Assembly: GCA_029690005.1 (NCBI GenBank)
Contig: CP121458.1
Location: 4,278,001 to 4,342,000 of the forward strand
From: Prescottella defluvii
GTDB taxonomy: Bacteria; Actinomycetota; Actinomycetes; Mycobacteriales; Mycobacteriaceae
Direction of reading: 5' to 3'
DNA: 64,000 nucleotides
Part shown: one piece after another, positions 29,056-36,458 of the stretch
Position numbering within the stretch: the stretch's first letter is position 1
Layout: each line of letters begins with the position of its first letter
Notes under the pieces: generated by a model
What the model saw: only the letters and a program-made list of their open reading frames with translations
The model's database searches: none
Told to the model about the DNA's origin: nothing
Translations under genes and position numbers: made by a program

Positions 29056-29301
29056 TCAGTAGTCGGGCTTGGCGATCTTGTTGAGCGCAACCTTGATGGC
29101 ACCGCGCTGGGTGTAGCTGGGGCAGTTGAGGATCCCGCGAACTGTCTGCTCGTCATAGTCGTAGCCCCGACCGTCAGCTACCTCGTAGATCCAGTCGAGG
29201 ACAGCATCTTCGTCATCCACGTCTAGCAAGTCTGGAATTTTGATCTGCACGCCTGGCGCTTGCGGTAGGCCCGACTTGTCGGAATCCCCTGTTCCGGTCA
29301 T
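29056..29301 (-). CDS. Small acidic hypothetical protein (81 residues)
   Basis: The core IPDLLDVDDEDAVLDWIYEV and YDEQTVRGILNCPSYTQRGA suggest a helical acidic domain. The start at 29301 is chosen because AGGGGC lies 10 bases upstream; a longer frame would run into the repeat array at 29366-29436. Function is unknown. Confidence 0.5.
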   Translation of the reverse strand: MTGTGDSDKSGLPQAPGVQIKIPDLLDVDDEDAVLDWIYEVADGRGYDYDEQTVRGILNCPSYTQRGAIKVALNKIAKPDY

Positions 29302-29365
29302 CGAAGATGAGCCCCTACTGGAAGTAATGGGTCTAGTTAGATGGGTGTAGTTCTCTGGGTATAGT

Positions 29366-29436
29366 TCATGTCCGCTGTGAGGGACATTGAATGTCTTCTC
29401 TGGGGACATTGAATGTCGCCTGTAGAGGACATTGGG
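29366..29436. repeat. Array of palindromes with 22-base period
   Basis: The 13-base palindrome GACATTGAATGTC occurs exactly twice, at 29383-29395 and 29405-29417, 22 bases apart. A left half-site ATGTC at 29368 and a right half GGACATTGG at 29427 continue the same spacing. The period is about two helical turns and is not a multiple of three, so it is a DNA-level pattern rather than a protein repeat. It lies just downstream of the conserved part of the winged-helix gene at 29515-29853. Confidence 0.6.
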
Positions 29437-29514
29437 TTTCCCTGCCGACTCTCTGGCGTTCCTTGCGTCTCCGCTGAAACTCCTTCGCCGAGCACGTTTC
29501 CAGAGGTAGAAGCG

Positions 29515-29853
29515 TTACGCAGATCCTCGCGAGGATTTCCGACATCCTCTGACATCCTCGTGGAATTCCCACGAGCCTCCGCTGAAATCCCACGAGTCTC
29601 CAGCCAGTAGAGCGTTCGGGCGAGGACGACGCCGCTCCACCCGAACCAGGCCCTTGTCCTCGATCTCCTTGATGTAGCGGTCCACACCCTTCGGCTTGAT
29701 GCCGAGATGGTCGGCGATTGTCTCCCGCGACGGCCACGCCTTCCCAGTCTCGTTGTCCGCGTACTTTCGGAGTACGGCCCACACCATGAACGCCTGCACG
29801 GACAGTCCCGCGTCGAAGAGGTTGTTGGGGATGATCGTGAATGTGTCAGTCAG
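29515..29853 (-). CDS. Winged-helix protein, HTH_36-like (replication or regulatory)
   Basis: The conserved part reads DTFTIIPNNLFDAGLSVQAF, MVWAVLRKYADNETGKAW, PSRETIADHLGIKPKGVDRY and IKEIEDKGLVRVERRR, the layout of HTH_36 proteins found beside phage and plasmid replication genes. The start is unclear. No ATG or GTG precedes the conserved N-terminus; CTG at 29853 or GTG at 29799 are the candidates, or a base is missing. The C-terminus after RPRPNALLAGDSW is also doubtful, and a frame change near 29630 would give a longer tail across the palindrome array. Confidence 0.6.
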   Translation of the reverse strand: MTDTFTIIPNNLFDAGLSVQAFMVWAVLRKYADNETGKAWPSRETIADHLGIKPKGVDRYIKEIEDKGLVRVERRRPRPNALLAGDSWDFSGGSWEFHEDVRGCRKSSRGSA

Positions 29854-30142
29854 ACCGCACCCCCTTCACTCTCTTCGCTGCCCTCGCCACTGCCGGCACA
29901 GAGCAGCCGATCTCTCTGGCTATCCGTGGATATGAGCAACCCGCGTCGACAAGCTCAGCCACGCGAGCCGGATCCACCGTCCGCGACCGATCCCGACACA
30001 CGACACGCTTCGCCGTCGTCTCCCGAGCCCGCATCAGCTCCGACGCCTCGTAATGCCGCACACCGCCACGAGTCACACAACGGACCACACCCTCTTGCCG
30101 CCACCGCAGCAGGGTCCGCCACGAACGGTCCACGAACCGCAT
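29846..30142 (-). CDS. Two-domain helix-turn-helix regulator A
   Basis: The N-terminal winged helix is seen in SWRTLLRWRQEGVVRCVTRG and GVRHYEASELMRARE (a MerR-like wing). The C-terminal HTH is ARVAELVDAGCSYPRIAREI then GCSVPAVARAAKRVKG. The same two-part design occurs in the protein at 31186-31715, so they are probably paralogues. The ATG at 30142 or the in-frame sequence from just upstream (RRLPEHDAMRF) may be the start. It lies 11 bases after the stop of the preceding gene. Confidence 0.6.
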   Translation of the reverse strand: MRFVDRSWRTLLRWRQEGVVRCVTRGGVRHYEASELMRARETTAKRVVCRDRSRTVDPARVAELVDAGCSYPRIAREIGCSVPAVARAAKRVKGVRSD

Positions 30143-30152
30143 AGCGTCATGT

Positions 30153-30488
30153 TCAGGAAGCCGCCTGGGCGCGAACGTAGCTGGCGTCTCTGATGCCCCG
30201 TAGATCGGGGGTATTGGCCTCAATCTTCTCCACCGCCCATAGATAGTCTTGGATGGCGGGGAACGTCTTCTCCTGCTGCACCATCATCTGATTCAAGGTC
30301 TCTGTCATCCCGGCGGGTTCGATCCATCCCGGGTCCGCCATCGCCGACAGCAGACGCGCAGCGAGCACGTCAGCGGGTCGAGAGTCGTCGTATAACACTC
30401 CTCTCACTTCCCCTGTCGGGTAGCGCCACACGTTGCCGATATTGCGGACACTGACCCCCGCAGCCTCAGCCCAGTACGCGAGGAACAT
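30153..30488 (-). CDS. Hypothetical phage-type protein (probably fused to the frame upstream)
   Basis: The protein has LMFLAYWAEAAGVSVRNIGN, VWRYPTGEVRGVLYDDSRPA and QMMVQQEKTFPAIQDYLWAV. The frame is open upstream of the ATG at 30488 and reads LNLDAVDAADEQ without a start. One extra C near 30530 would join it to the gene at 30524-30670, giving a single protein of about 160 residues. Function is unknown. Confidence 0.5.
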   Translation of the reverse strand: MFLAYWAEAAGVSVRNIGNVWRYPTGEVRGVLYDDSRPADVLAARLLSAMADPGWIEPAGMTETLNQMMVQQEKTFPAIQDYLWAVEKIEANTPDLRGIRDASYVRAQAAS

Positions 30489-30523
30489 CAGCTGTTCGTC
30501 TGCCGCGTCGACAGCATCGAGGT

Positions 30524-30670
30524 TTAGTGGTGGGCGGATCCTGGCCGGCGCACCATGCTTCCCTCATTCTTCGATCCGGGAGGCTTCCGCTTGCTCGCGC
30601 GTTCGGATCGGAGGTAGGCGATCGTCTCCGGGATCGTCCGCACAATGACCTTTGCACTGAATACGATCAT
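30524..30670 (-). CDS. Small basic protein, ATGA-coupled
   Basis: It reads IVFSAKVIVRTIPETIAYLR then SERASKRKPPGSKNEGSMVR. The ATG overlaps the stop of the upstream gene (ATGA). It may be the true N-terminus of the protein encoded at 30153-30488 if one C is missing in the CCC run near 30530. Confidence 0.45.
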   Translation of the reverse strand: MIVFSAKVIVRTIPETIAYLRSERASKRKPPGSKNEGSMVRRPGSAHH

Positions 30671-30810
30671 GTGGACGCCCCACTTCGGAACAAGGCAGTG
30701 ATGCGGCTGAGGCGTTCCGGGCTCATCGGGGGCGCTTGAGCAAGGATCTTCTGTGTATATTCTTCGATGCGGGGATCGCGTGTAATCGTCGCAGTAGCCA
30801 AGGGCTGCAC
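30667..30810 (-). CDS. 47-residue protein of a common actinophage family
   Basis: The sequence QPLATATITRDPRIEEYTQK then ILAQAPPMSPERLSRITALF has the pattern of a very short conserved protein in actinobacterial prophages (DPRIE-Y----A-APP-S-E---RI--L). A GTG start at 30810 follows GAAAGTAG. The stop overlaps the next start (ATGA). Its function is not known to me. Confidence 0.6.
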   Translation of the reverse strand: MQPLATATITRDPRIEEYTQKILAQAPPMSPERLSRITALFRSGAST

Positions 30811-30902
30811 CTACTTTCGGGCATGCAGAAATAGGCCGCCAGCGTTGAAGCTGGAAGCCTGTACGGCGATGTTCAGTTAGCCAGAATGAAAAGTTTTATC
30901 AA

Positions 30903-31130
30903 TCAGCCAGCGAGCCTCGGACGGCCCGGCAACGGCCGCTCCTCATACCGGCGACGCTGCAACTCCGCGCACGCCTCAACCTCACTACGCCGATACATCA
31001 TTCGATGCGGACCCTGACGGTAAGCGACCAGATCCCCAAACGCCGCCACCGCTGCACCGTGCATCGACTCTTGGCGAACGTCACGCACACCTGCTGCTCT
31101 GTTAGCCAGTCCAATCTTCTTCACCCCCAT
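30903..31130 (-). CDS. Small winged-helix protein
   Basis: A protein of about 75 residues (KKIGLANRAAGVRDVRQESM, GAAVAAFGDLVAYRQGPHRM, MYRRSEVEACAELQRR). The second half is the recognition helix and wing of an excisionase- or MerR-like fold. The ATG at 31130 has a weak ribosome site. It is the fourth candidate DNA-binding protein in the element and could be an alternative directionality factor. Confidence 0.5.
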   Translation of the reverse strand: MGVKKIGLANRAAGVRDVRQESMHGAAVAAFGDLVAYRQGPHRMMYRRSEVEACAELQRRRYEERPLPGRPRLAG

Positions 31131-31185
31131 GTCGGCATCCGATGGTCGTTCATTTTTTCTGCACGACCTCTTGACACCAACAACA

Positions 31186-31715
31186 CTACGTGCTAGGTCG
31201 GCACGACTTTTCCATCCACTCACGGCGCACAGAACCCACGAACGCATGAGAGACACCCAGCCGACGAGCCACCTCTCGATTACTCGCAGACGAATCCGCA
31301 GCCAGAAGCGCCGCAACATGCTCGCGCTCAGCCCTCTTACGGGGACGCCCAGGGCTAGCCGTCGACTTCCGATTCCGGTAGTTCTCGTCCACCAGCTTCC
31401 GTGCCACGAACAGTTCCAGCCGCGAATACCGACGTGCACCGCCTGCGGTCCGATACGCCGTCAGCACGCCCGTCGATGCCCAACGCCGCAACGTTCGGGG
31501 GATCTCTTCACGAACTCGACAGCCTCTACCTCTGACAGCCACGACTGTTTGTAGGCGCGGTACTTGCCGTTCGAGCGAATGAGGTCGGCTTCGATTTGAC
31601 GGGCGCGCCTCCGGTTAGCATCCCGACGCTCACGCGCAGCCTTCCCGTCGACGCCCTGCTGCTGTAGGGCAGCGAGCTGGGCTCGGTCGCGTTCGATCTG
31701 AGCTTGTGTGAGCAC
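31186..31715 (-). CDS. Two-domain helix-turn-helix regulator B (frame broken)
   Basis: A basic N-terminal coiled coil (LTQAQIERDRAQLAALQQQG, KAARERRDANRRRARQIEAD) leads to a winged helix (SEVEAVEFVKRSPRTLRRWA, STGVLTAYRTAGGARRYSRL) and a second HTH (REHVAALLAADSSASNREVA, RRLGVSHAFVGSVRREWMEK). The frame breaks at 31498 in a run of five C; a sixth C joins the parts. GTG start at 31715 with GAGGGGG upstream. Being next to the integrase, behind an operator-like array, it is the best candidate for the immunity repressor or master regulator. Confidence 0.65.
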
Positions 31716-31732
31716 GTGTCCCCCTCGGTCTG

Positions 31733-31764
31733 CTATCGAACAAGGGTTCGACCCTTGGATAGTA
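31733..31764 (-). promoter_or_regulatory. Hairpin and candidate promoter of regulator B
   Basis: CAAGGG(TTCGA)CCCTTG is a 6-bp perfect hairpin at 31741-31757, and TCGAAC(AAGG)GTTCGA an alternative overlapping one. On the minus strand TACTAT at 31764-31759 is a reasonable -10 box about 45 bases before the GTG start; no strong -35 was found. The hairpin would fall at the transcript start. Confidence 0.4.
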
Positions 31765-31814
31765 AACCTCGTGGCCGAAGACACCGTACAAATCGAGCAA
31801 CCCATGGGTCGCAG

Positions 31815-31856
31815 CGTTAGTAACGGTGCATGTAACGCGTTACAGCAGGCGTTACA
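31815..31856. repeat. Cluster of CGTTA/TAACG palindromes
   Basis: CGTTA(G)TAACG at 31815-31825, TGTAACGCGTTACA (14-bp perfect palindrome) at 31831-31844 and CGTTACA at 31850-31856 put five copies of one 5-base arm in 42 bases. It lies at the 3' end of the integrase gene, upstream of regulator B, where an autoregulating repressor would bind. Confidence 0.6.
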
Positions 31857-33238
31857 CCCGCCACTCAATATCGATGAACTGCGGATCGAAGTAGCCGCCG
31901 CCAGGCTGACGACCACGCAGAGCCGGCAGAATCGTCACCACCATCAGCGCATCGACGATCTTCCCTGGACATCCACAGAGAGCTCCGACCACGCCTCCCG
32001 AAGATCCCTCCCGGACAGCACTAGGTTCGCCAGAGCCGAAGACGAGCGCGCTGCAGCCAGTTCCGCGTCTACCACTCGCAGGTTCTCCCGCAGCGAATCA
32101 CTCCCCGGCGCAGCTGACTACCGTCAATCGCCCCCTGCGCGAACAGATCAGCCAACTCATCCAACCGCGCCTGCAGTCCATCACGCTTTGTCTGGAGGCC
32201 AACCACATCGACCTCCTGTCCTTCCAGAACAACGGCCGCATCCGGCTTGCTCAAACGTCCGAGGACCAGACCAGTCACGTACTCATCCAGCTTGTCAGCG
32301 ATCCTGCCGAGGTGAGCGCCGCCTGAGCACTTGTACGTCTTCGCTCGCCCAGCCCTACCTCCGGGCTGGGTAGCGGTACGCATTTTCGCGCCACACTTCC
32401 CGCAGACATAGACGCCTGAGCCGAGATACTTCCGCTCGTACGAGTAAGACAGCCGGCGTGACGGATCGCCCAGCAGTGCAACGAGTGCCCGATAGTCGTC
32501 TGTGTCAACGATCGCCGGCCACTGCCCATCCCCAATGATCTGCCCCTCGTGGGTCACCAGAGACGCATTCCGCGGCCGTACAAGCACCTTCTTGAGTGTC
32601 CGCGCAGTCCATGGCTTCCCGCCGAACGATGTCACCAAGCCTGCGTCATTCCACTCCCGCACCATCTGAGCGATCGAAACACCAGACAGCACACGCTTGG
32701 TCGCGTCACGGATTGCCTGCGCCTCGCTCTCACGCAGGGTCATCCCGTCATCCTCGAACCCGAACGCACGTCGGCCGCCACGAAACTTCCCATCGACTGC
32801 CGCCTGAAGCTTGGCCCTCTTCTGCCGCTCTACCGAATGCTCAACCTCATGCCGCGCTGCCGCACCCAGCATCCGCGCAACCATCTTGCCGCTCGCTGTT
32901 GAGAGATCGAACGTGCCAGCTTTCACCGTCTGCACCTCGATACCGCGACGGTCGCACAGGTCGATGAATCCTTCGAGTTCGACCGGAGACCGGTGCAAGC
33001 GGTCTGAGTGCCACACGATCAGACCCTGAGCGTTCCCCTCATCCAGGACCTGCAACAACTTCTCGTAGCCGGGACGGCGACGCCCCGAAAAGGCGCTGAT
33101 GTCGTTATCCGTGAACGACTCGACTACTGTCCAGCCCAATCGGGTCGCCAACTCTTCACAGTCCGCCTGCTGCCGTTCAACGCCGAGCTGTGCGCCCTCA
33201 CGGTCGCGGCTGATGCGCGTGTAGATGACTGCCTGCAT
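31852..33238 (-). CDS. int: Large serine recombinase (integrase of the element; two frame breaks)
   Basis: The catalytic domain starts with AVIYTRISRDREGAQLGVER (Ser of RISRD as nucleophile), then DNDISAFSGRRRPGYEKLL, WHSDRLHRSPVELE and ARMLGAAARHEVEHSVERQK. The recombinase domain has RRAFGFEDDGMTLRESEA. The zinc ribbon is YVCGKCGAKMR with YKCSGGAHLGR. A coiled-coil region follows. Near 32105 and 31965 the frame breaks, each repaired by one G, giving RENLRVVDAELAAAR and the end LPALRGRQPGGGYFDPQFID. Total about 462 residues, normal for phage integrases. ATG at 33238 follows the truncated comM stop by two bases and has no good ribosome site. Confidence 0.92.
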
Positions 33239-33240
33239 GT

Positions 33241-33516
33241 TTAAGAGTGTCGCACTTGACACAACGCGAGGTCGTAGACGCTGCCGACCTTCGGCAGCGT
33301 CGCCGGTGACAACGCGAGCGTCACCCGCGACTCCGGCCACTTCGCACCCGAATTGGTCACCGCCGCGCGCACCCGATCCCGAGACTCCTGCAGCGCGGTG
33401 TCCGGCAACCCCACCAGGTGCACACCCGGCAGCCCGCGTCCGATGTCGGCCTCGATCTCGACGATCTGTCCTTCGACGCCGGCCACCGCAACCGAATGTG
33501 CACGCCCCAGCGCCAT
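33241..33516 (-). pseudogene. comM: comM/yifB 5' end, truncated by the element
   Basis: The N-terminal 85 or so residues of ComM are intact (ALGRAHSVAVAGVEGQIVEI, GLPGVHLVGLPDTALQESRD, RVTLALSPATLPKVGSVYDL), then the frame enters the element and ends after CQVRHS at 33241. The ATG overlaps the yraN stop (TGATG). Only the small N-terminal subdomain remains, without the AAA+ core, so it cannot work alone. In the uninterrupted state the order is yraN-comM-dprA. Confidence 0.88.
33255..33286. repeat. attR junction
   Basis: On the minus strand comM codons GTCTACGACCTCGCG run into element sequence TTGTGTCAAGTGCGACAC. Alignment with attL leaves CCT (33270-33272) as the shared crossover. The flanking arms that would form attP (GACAGTAAAGACTG side and GTCGCACTTGACAC side) show weak inverted similarity, as expected for a serine-integrase attP. 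Confidence 0.6.
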
Positions 33517-33872
33517 CAGAACACCGCCGTGAGATGCGTGACCTCGGGCTCACGACTCCGCCCGACGAGCACCGACACCACGTCGAACCGGACGTACGGC
33601 CAGTGCCGATCCGACGCGGACAGCCAGCGCTGCGCCAGCATTCGGATCCGGCGCTGCTTGGCGTACGTGACCGCTTCGGCCGGACTACCGAACCCGAGAC
33701 CCGACCGGGTCTTCACCTCCACGAACACGACGGTGTCGCCGTCGACCGCAACCAGATCCAGTTCGCCGTGACGGCACCGCCAGTTGCGGTCCAGGATCCG
33801 CAAGCCCGACGCCGTCAGCAGCTCGGCCGCGAGTTCCTCCCCCATCGCGCCCAGCGCGAGATTCCGTCCCGT
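33516..33872 (-). CDS. yraN: YraN/UPF0102 nuclease-like protein
   Basis: This is a small protein of the restriction-endonuclease-like fold, usually next to comM and rnhB. The motifs are LALGAMGEELAAELL, ILDRNWRCRHGELDLVAVDG and [26 protein letters not shown] and FVEVKTR are the PD-(D/E)xK-like core. It has about 118 residues. No ATG, GTG or TTG stands at the expected place: the strong ribosome site GGGGAGG is followed 6 bases later by ACG (33872), which gives the usual TGRNLALG start. Either ACG is used, a base is miscalled, or the internal ATG before GEELAA is the start. Confidence 0.8.
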   Translation of the reverse strand, partial: TGRNLALGAMGEELAAELLTASGLRILDRNWRCRHGELDLVAVDGDTVVFVEVKTRSGLGFGSPAEAVTYAKQRRIRMLAQRWLSASDRHWPYVRFDVVSVLVGRSREPEVTHLTAVF

Positions 33873-34041
33873 CCCAGGCCTCCCCTCAGCCGACGGGACA
33901 CACCCCGCCGCTCGAAGGCCACTGTGCCGTCCCGGGTGGACGCGGCGTCCGGCCCGACCTGCGCGGACACCTTCCCCTGTGGATGAGCGCAGAGCTGTGG
34001 ACAACCCCGACAACCCGCGGCGCCGGCTCGTGGAAACACGA

Positions 34042-34072
34042 AACCGCGCACCACGATTCGTGGTGCGCGGTT
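34042..34072. terminator. Terminator after the DUF2469 gene
   Basis: AACCGCGCACCACGA and TCGTGGTGCGCGGTT form a 15-bp perfect stem, 15 bases after the DUF2469 stop. It separates the rnhB-DUF2469 unit from yraN-comM. Confidence 0.8.
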
Positions 34073-34086
34073 CCGGAAGACTCGTG

Positions 34087-34404
34087 TCAGCCCAGGCCGC
34101 TCTCGGGAAGCCGCAGGTCCGACTTCTCGAGCTCCTCGATGTTGACGTCCTTGAAGGTGATGACCCGCACGTACTTCACGAACCGAGCCGGACGGTACAT
34201 GTCCCACACCCAGGCGTCGGACATCCGCACCTCGAAGTAGATCTCGCCGTCCGCACTATGCGGAATCAACTCCACGGAGTTCGCGAGATAGAACCGGCGC
34301 TCGGTCTCCACGACGTACGAGAACTGACCGACGATGTCCCGGTACTCGCGGTACAGCGACAGTTCCATCTCGGTTTCGTACTTCTCGAGATCCTCGGCAC
34401 TCAT
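34087..34404 (-). CDS. DUF2469 family protein
   Basis: This 105-residue protein is highly conserved in Actinobacteria (Rv2901c-like): SAEDLEKYETEMELSLYREY, RDIVGQFSYVVETERRFYLA and VWDMYRPARFVKYVRVITFK. Its function is unknown. The order rnhB-DUF2469-yraN is the same as in mycobacteria. ATG with GTAGGAGG upstream. The frame is intact. Confidence 0.92.
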   Translation of the reverse strand: MSAEDLEKYETEMELSLYREYRDIVGQFSYVVETERRFYLANSVELIPHSADGEIYFEVRMSDAWVWDMYRPARFVKYVRVITFKDVNIEELEKSDLRLPESGLG

Positions 34405-34441
34405 CGGCCTCGACGTCCTCCTACGTTGTTGTGAACACTCA

Positions 34442-35116
34442 TCATCGCGCACCGACCGCCGTGGATCCGAACGCCCGACGCGCCGCTGTCTCGAACGCGC
34501 GGCTCGCCGCTGTCTCGAACGCGCGGCTCGCCGCGGACACGTTCGCGTACGACATCCGATGTTCACGGCTCGGCCCCAGCTCGTTCAGTGCTGCCGTGTG
34601 CACCGGGGTGCTGTACCCCTTGTGCCCCGCGAAACCGTACCCGGGAAGCTCGTCGTCCAGTGCGATCATCGTCCGATCCCGCGTGACCTTCGCAAGGATG
34701 CTGGCCGCGGCGATGCAGGCCGCGGCCGCGTCACCGCCGATCACGGGCAGTGACGGCGCCGGCAGTCCGGGAACCCGGAATCCGTCGGTGAGCACGTAAC
34801 CGGGCGCCACCGTGAGGCGTGCGATCGCGCGGCGCATGCCCTCGATGTTGGCAACGTGGACACCGATGCGGTCGATCTCCTCGGCTGGGATCTCGACCAC
34901 GCTCCACGCGACCGCAAGTCGTTTGATGACCGGGAACAACTCGTCACGAGCCTTCTCGGTCAGCTTCTTCGAGTCGTCGAGCCCCGCCAACGCCGTGTGC
35001 GGCTTGGGGCCGAGCACGCACGCCGCCACCACCAGCGGCCCCGCGCAAGCGCCGCGACCGGCCTCGTCCACGCCGGCGACCGGACCGAGGCCGCACCGCA
35101 CCAGCGCAGACTCCAT
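34442..35116 (-). CDS. rnhB: Ribonuclease HII
   Basis: RNase HII removes ribonucleotides from DNA. The active-site acids are in [20 protein letters not shown] (Asp-Glu) and the family motifs [28 protein letters not shown] and [18 protein letters not shown] follow. The C-terminus holds an eight-residue repeat, ASRAFETA twice in tandem, then RRAF, not present in typical RNases HII. The ATG at 35116 gives the usual short start. It lies 50 bases after lepB on the same strand. The frame is intact. Confidence 0.93.
   Translation of the reverse strand: MESALVRCGLGPVAGVDEAGRGACAGPLVVAACVLGPKPHTALAGLDDSKKLTEKARDELFPVIKRLAVAWSVVEIPAEEIDRIGVHVANIEGMRRAIARLTVAPGYVLTDGFRVPGLPAPSLPVIGGDAAAACIAAASILAKVTRDRTMIALDDELPGYGFAGHKGYSTPVHTAALNELGPSREHRMSYANVSAASRAFETAASRAFETAARRAFGSTAVGAR
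34481..34528. repeat. 24-bp exact tandem duplication in rnhB
   Basis: The unit starting CGCCGCTGTCTCGAACGCGC and ending GGCT occurs twice without change at 34481-34504 and 34505-34528, followed by a partial third copy. It preserves the frame and adds eight residues to the RNase HII tail. Confidence 0.85.
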
Positions 35117-35166
35117 GGTCCGCAAGCCGGACGCTCTGCGAATGACTGTTCTCGGTGGCCAGGTAC

Positions 35167-35971
35167 TCACTGCTGTTGGATATCGGGTGACGAGATCTTG
35201 CCCAGCGTGACGGCGGCAACACGATGAATGTCGCCTTGCCGATCACGTTGTCGATCGGGATGGTGCCTTGTAGTTCGTCGGAGACGTGGAACCGCGAGTC
35301 AGCCGAGTTGCTGCGGTTGTCGCCCATCACCCACACGTTGCCCTCGGGGACGGTGACGGGGCCGAAGCAGCGGCCCGATTTGACCGCCGTCGTGCAAGTC
35401 TGGACGCCCGGGATGAACGGGAAGTCCATCTTGATGTACGGCTCGTCGAGTGGCTTGCCGTCGACCAGGACGCGGCCCTGGTCGTCGCAGCACTCCACGG
35501 TCTGCCCGCCGGTCGCGATCACACGCTTCACGAGGTCATTCTCGTCCGGCGGGACGAGTCCCACCAGTGAGCCGAACTCTTCGAAACCTCGGATCACGAC
35601 GTTCGACGATCGCGTCGACGTGTAACCGGTCGACCACGAGTCCGGGCCCTTGAAGACGATGACGTCGCCGGGCTTGGGATCGCCGAAGCGGTAGCTGATC
35701 TTCTCGACCACGATCCGGTCGCCGGTGCAGCCGGGGCAGCCGTGCAGCGTCGGCTCCATCGACTCGGACGGGATGAGGTAGACGCGGGCGATGAAAGTCT
35801 GAAGCAGGAAGCTAAGAAGCAGCGCGACGACGATGAGGATCGGTATCTCACGCCAGAAGGAGCGATGCTTCTTCTCCTTGCCCCGCACGACCTTCCCCCG
35901 TTGTCGTTCCCTGCGCCGTCGCCGTTGTTCGCATCCGGCGTCACGGCCGGGTCCTGCGGTGCATCTGCCAC
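35167..35971 (-). CDS. lepB: Signal peptidase I
   Basis: LepB cleaves Sec and Tat signal peptides at the outer membrane face. A polar N-terminus ([20 protein letters not shown]) leads to one transmembrane helix ([19 protein letters not shown]). The catalytic Ser is in [14 protein letters not shown] and the Lys in [26 protein letters not shown] is box D/E. The frame breaks near 35892 (before [11 protein letters not shown]) and 35205 ([11 protein letters not shown]); each is repaired by one G. Start is GTG at 35971. It lies between rplS and rnhB as in M. tuberculosis. Confidence 0.94.
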
Positions 35972-36041
35972 TGAGACAGATTAGCCCGACACCGCGTGAA
36001 AACGGTGCCGGGCCAATCGATCAAGCTCGGAGCGTCGAAGC

Positions 36042-36383
36042 TCAGCGCTTTTCCTTGATCTTCGCAGCCTTGCCGCGCAGGTCGCGCAGGTAGTACAGCT
36101 TGGCGCGACGGACGTCACCGCGGGTGACGACCTCGATCTGGGCCAGGTTGGGGCTGTGGACCGGGAAGGTGCGCTCGACACCGACGCCGAACGAGACCTT
36201 GCGGACCGTGAAGGTCTCGCGCACGCCGCCGCCCTGGCGGCGGATCACGACGCCCTTGAAGACCTGCACGCGCTCCTTCGAGCCCTCGATAACCTTGACG
36301 TGCACGTTCAGGGTGTCACCGGGACGGAACTCCGGGATATCGTCGCGGAGGGACTTGGCGTCCAGAAAGTCCAAGGTGTTCAT
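36042..36383 (-). CDS. rplS: 50S ribosomal protein L19
   Basis: L19, 113 residues, lies at the subunit interface. Motifs are [40 protein letters not shown] and [23 protein letters not shown] at 36383 gives the standard MNTLDFLD start. It heads the rplS-lepB-rnhB group. In mycobacteria trmD lies close upstream; here about 8 kb of other genes separate them. The frame is intact. Confidence 0.96.
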   Translation of the reverse strand: MNTLDFLDAKSLRDDIPEFRPGDTLNVHVKVIEGSKERVQVFKGVVIRRQGGGVRETFTVRKVSFGVGVERTFPVHSPNLAQIEVVTRGDVRRAKLYYLRDLRGKAAKIKEKR

Positions 36384-36458
36384 CGGTTGTTCCATCCTTG
36401 CGTTCATCGCAGGAGCAGAGGAACCGAGCGGCTGGTGCTCGACTGGTTCGTGCTCAGA

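Larger units (their letters stand above)
19225..33271. mobile_element. Integrated serine-recombinase element of about 14 kb in comM
   Basis: The element separates the codons for KVGSVYDLAL (at 33.3 kb) from LACAVLDAARQ (at 19.2 kb) of comM on the same strand. Joining the two halves restores a normal ComM frame. A large serine recombinase starts about 30 bases from the right junction and an excisionase-like gene lies near the left end. Inside are winged-helix regulators, many small phage-type genes, a lipoprotein and a tape-measure gene. There is no terminase, portal, capsid, lysin or replicase of known type. The genes use less extreme G/C than the flanks, with more A-ending codons. It is a decayed prophage or a satellite-type element. 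Confidence 0.85.

Noticed and set aside
31731-31762. tRNA-like T-arm (GGGTTCGACCC) near the integrase end, suggesting a tRNA attachment site
   Set aside because: The stem and loop sizes do not fit a T-arm, and no acceptor, D or anticodon arm is present. The junctions lie in comM, not in a tRNA.
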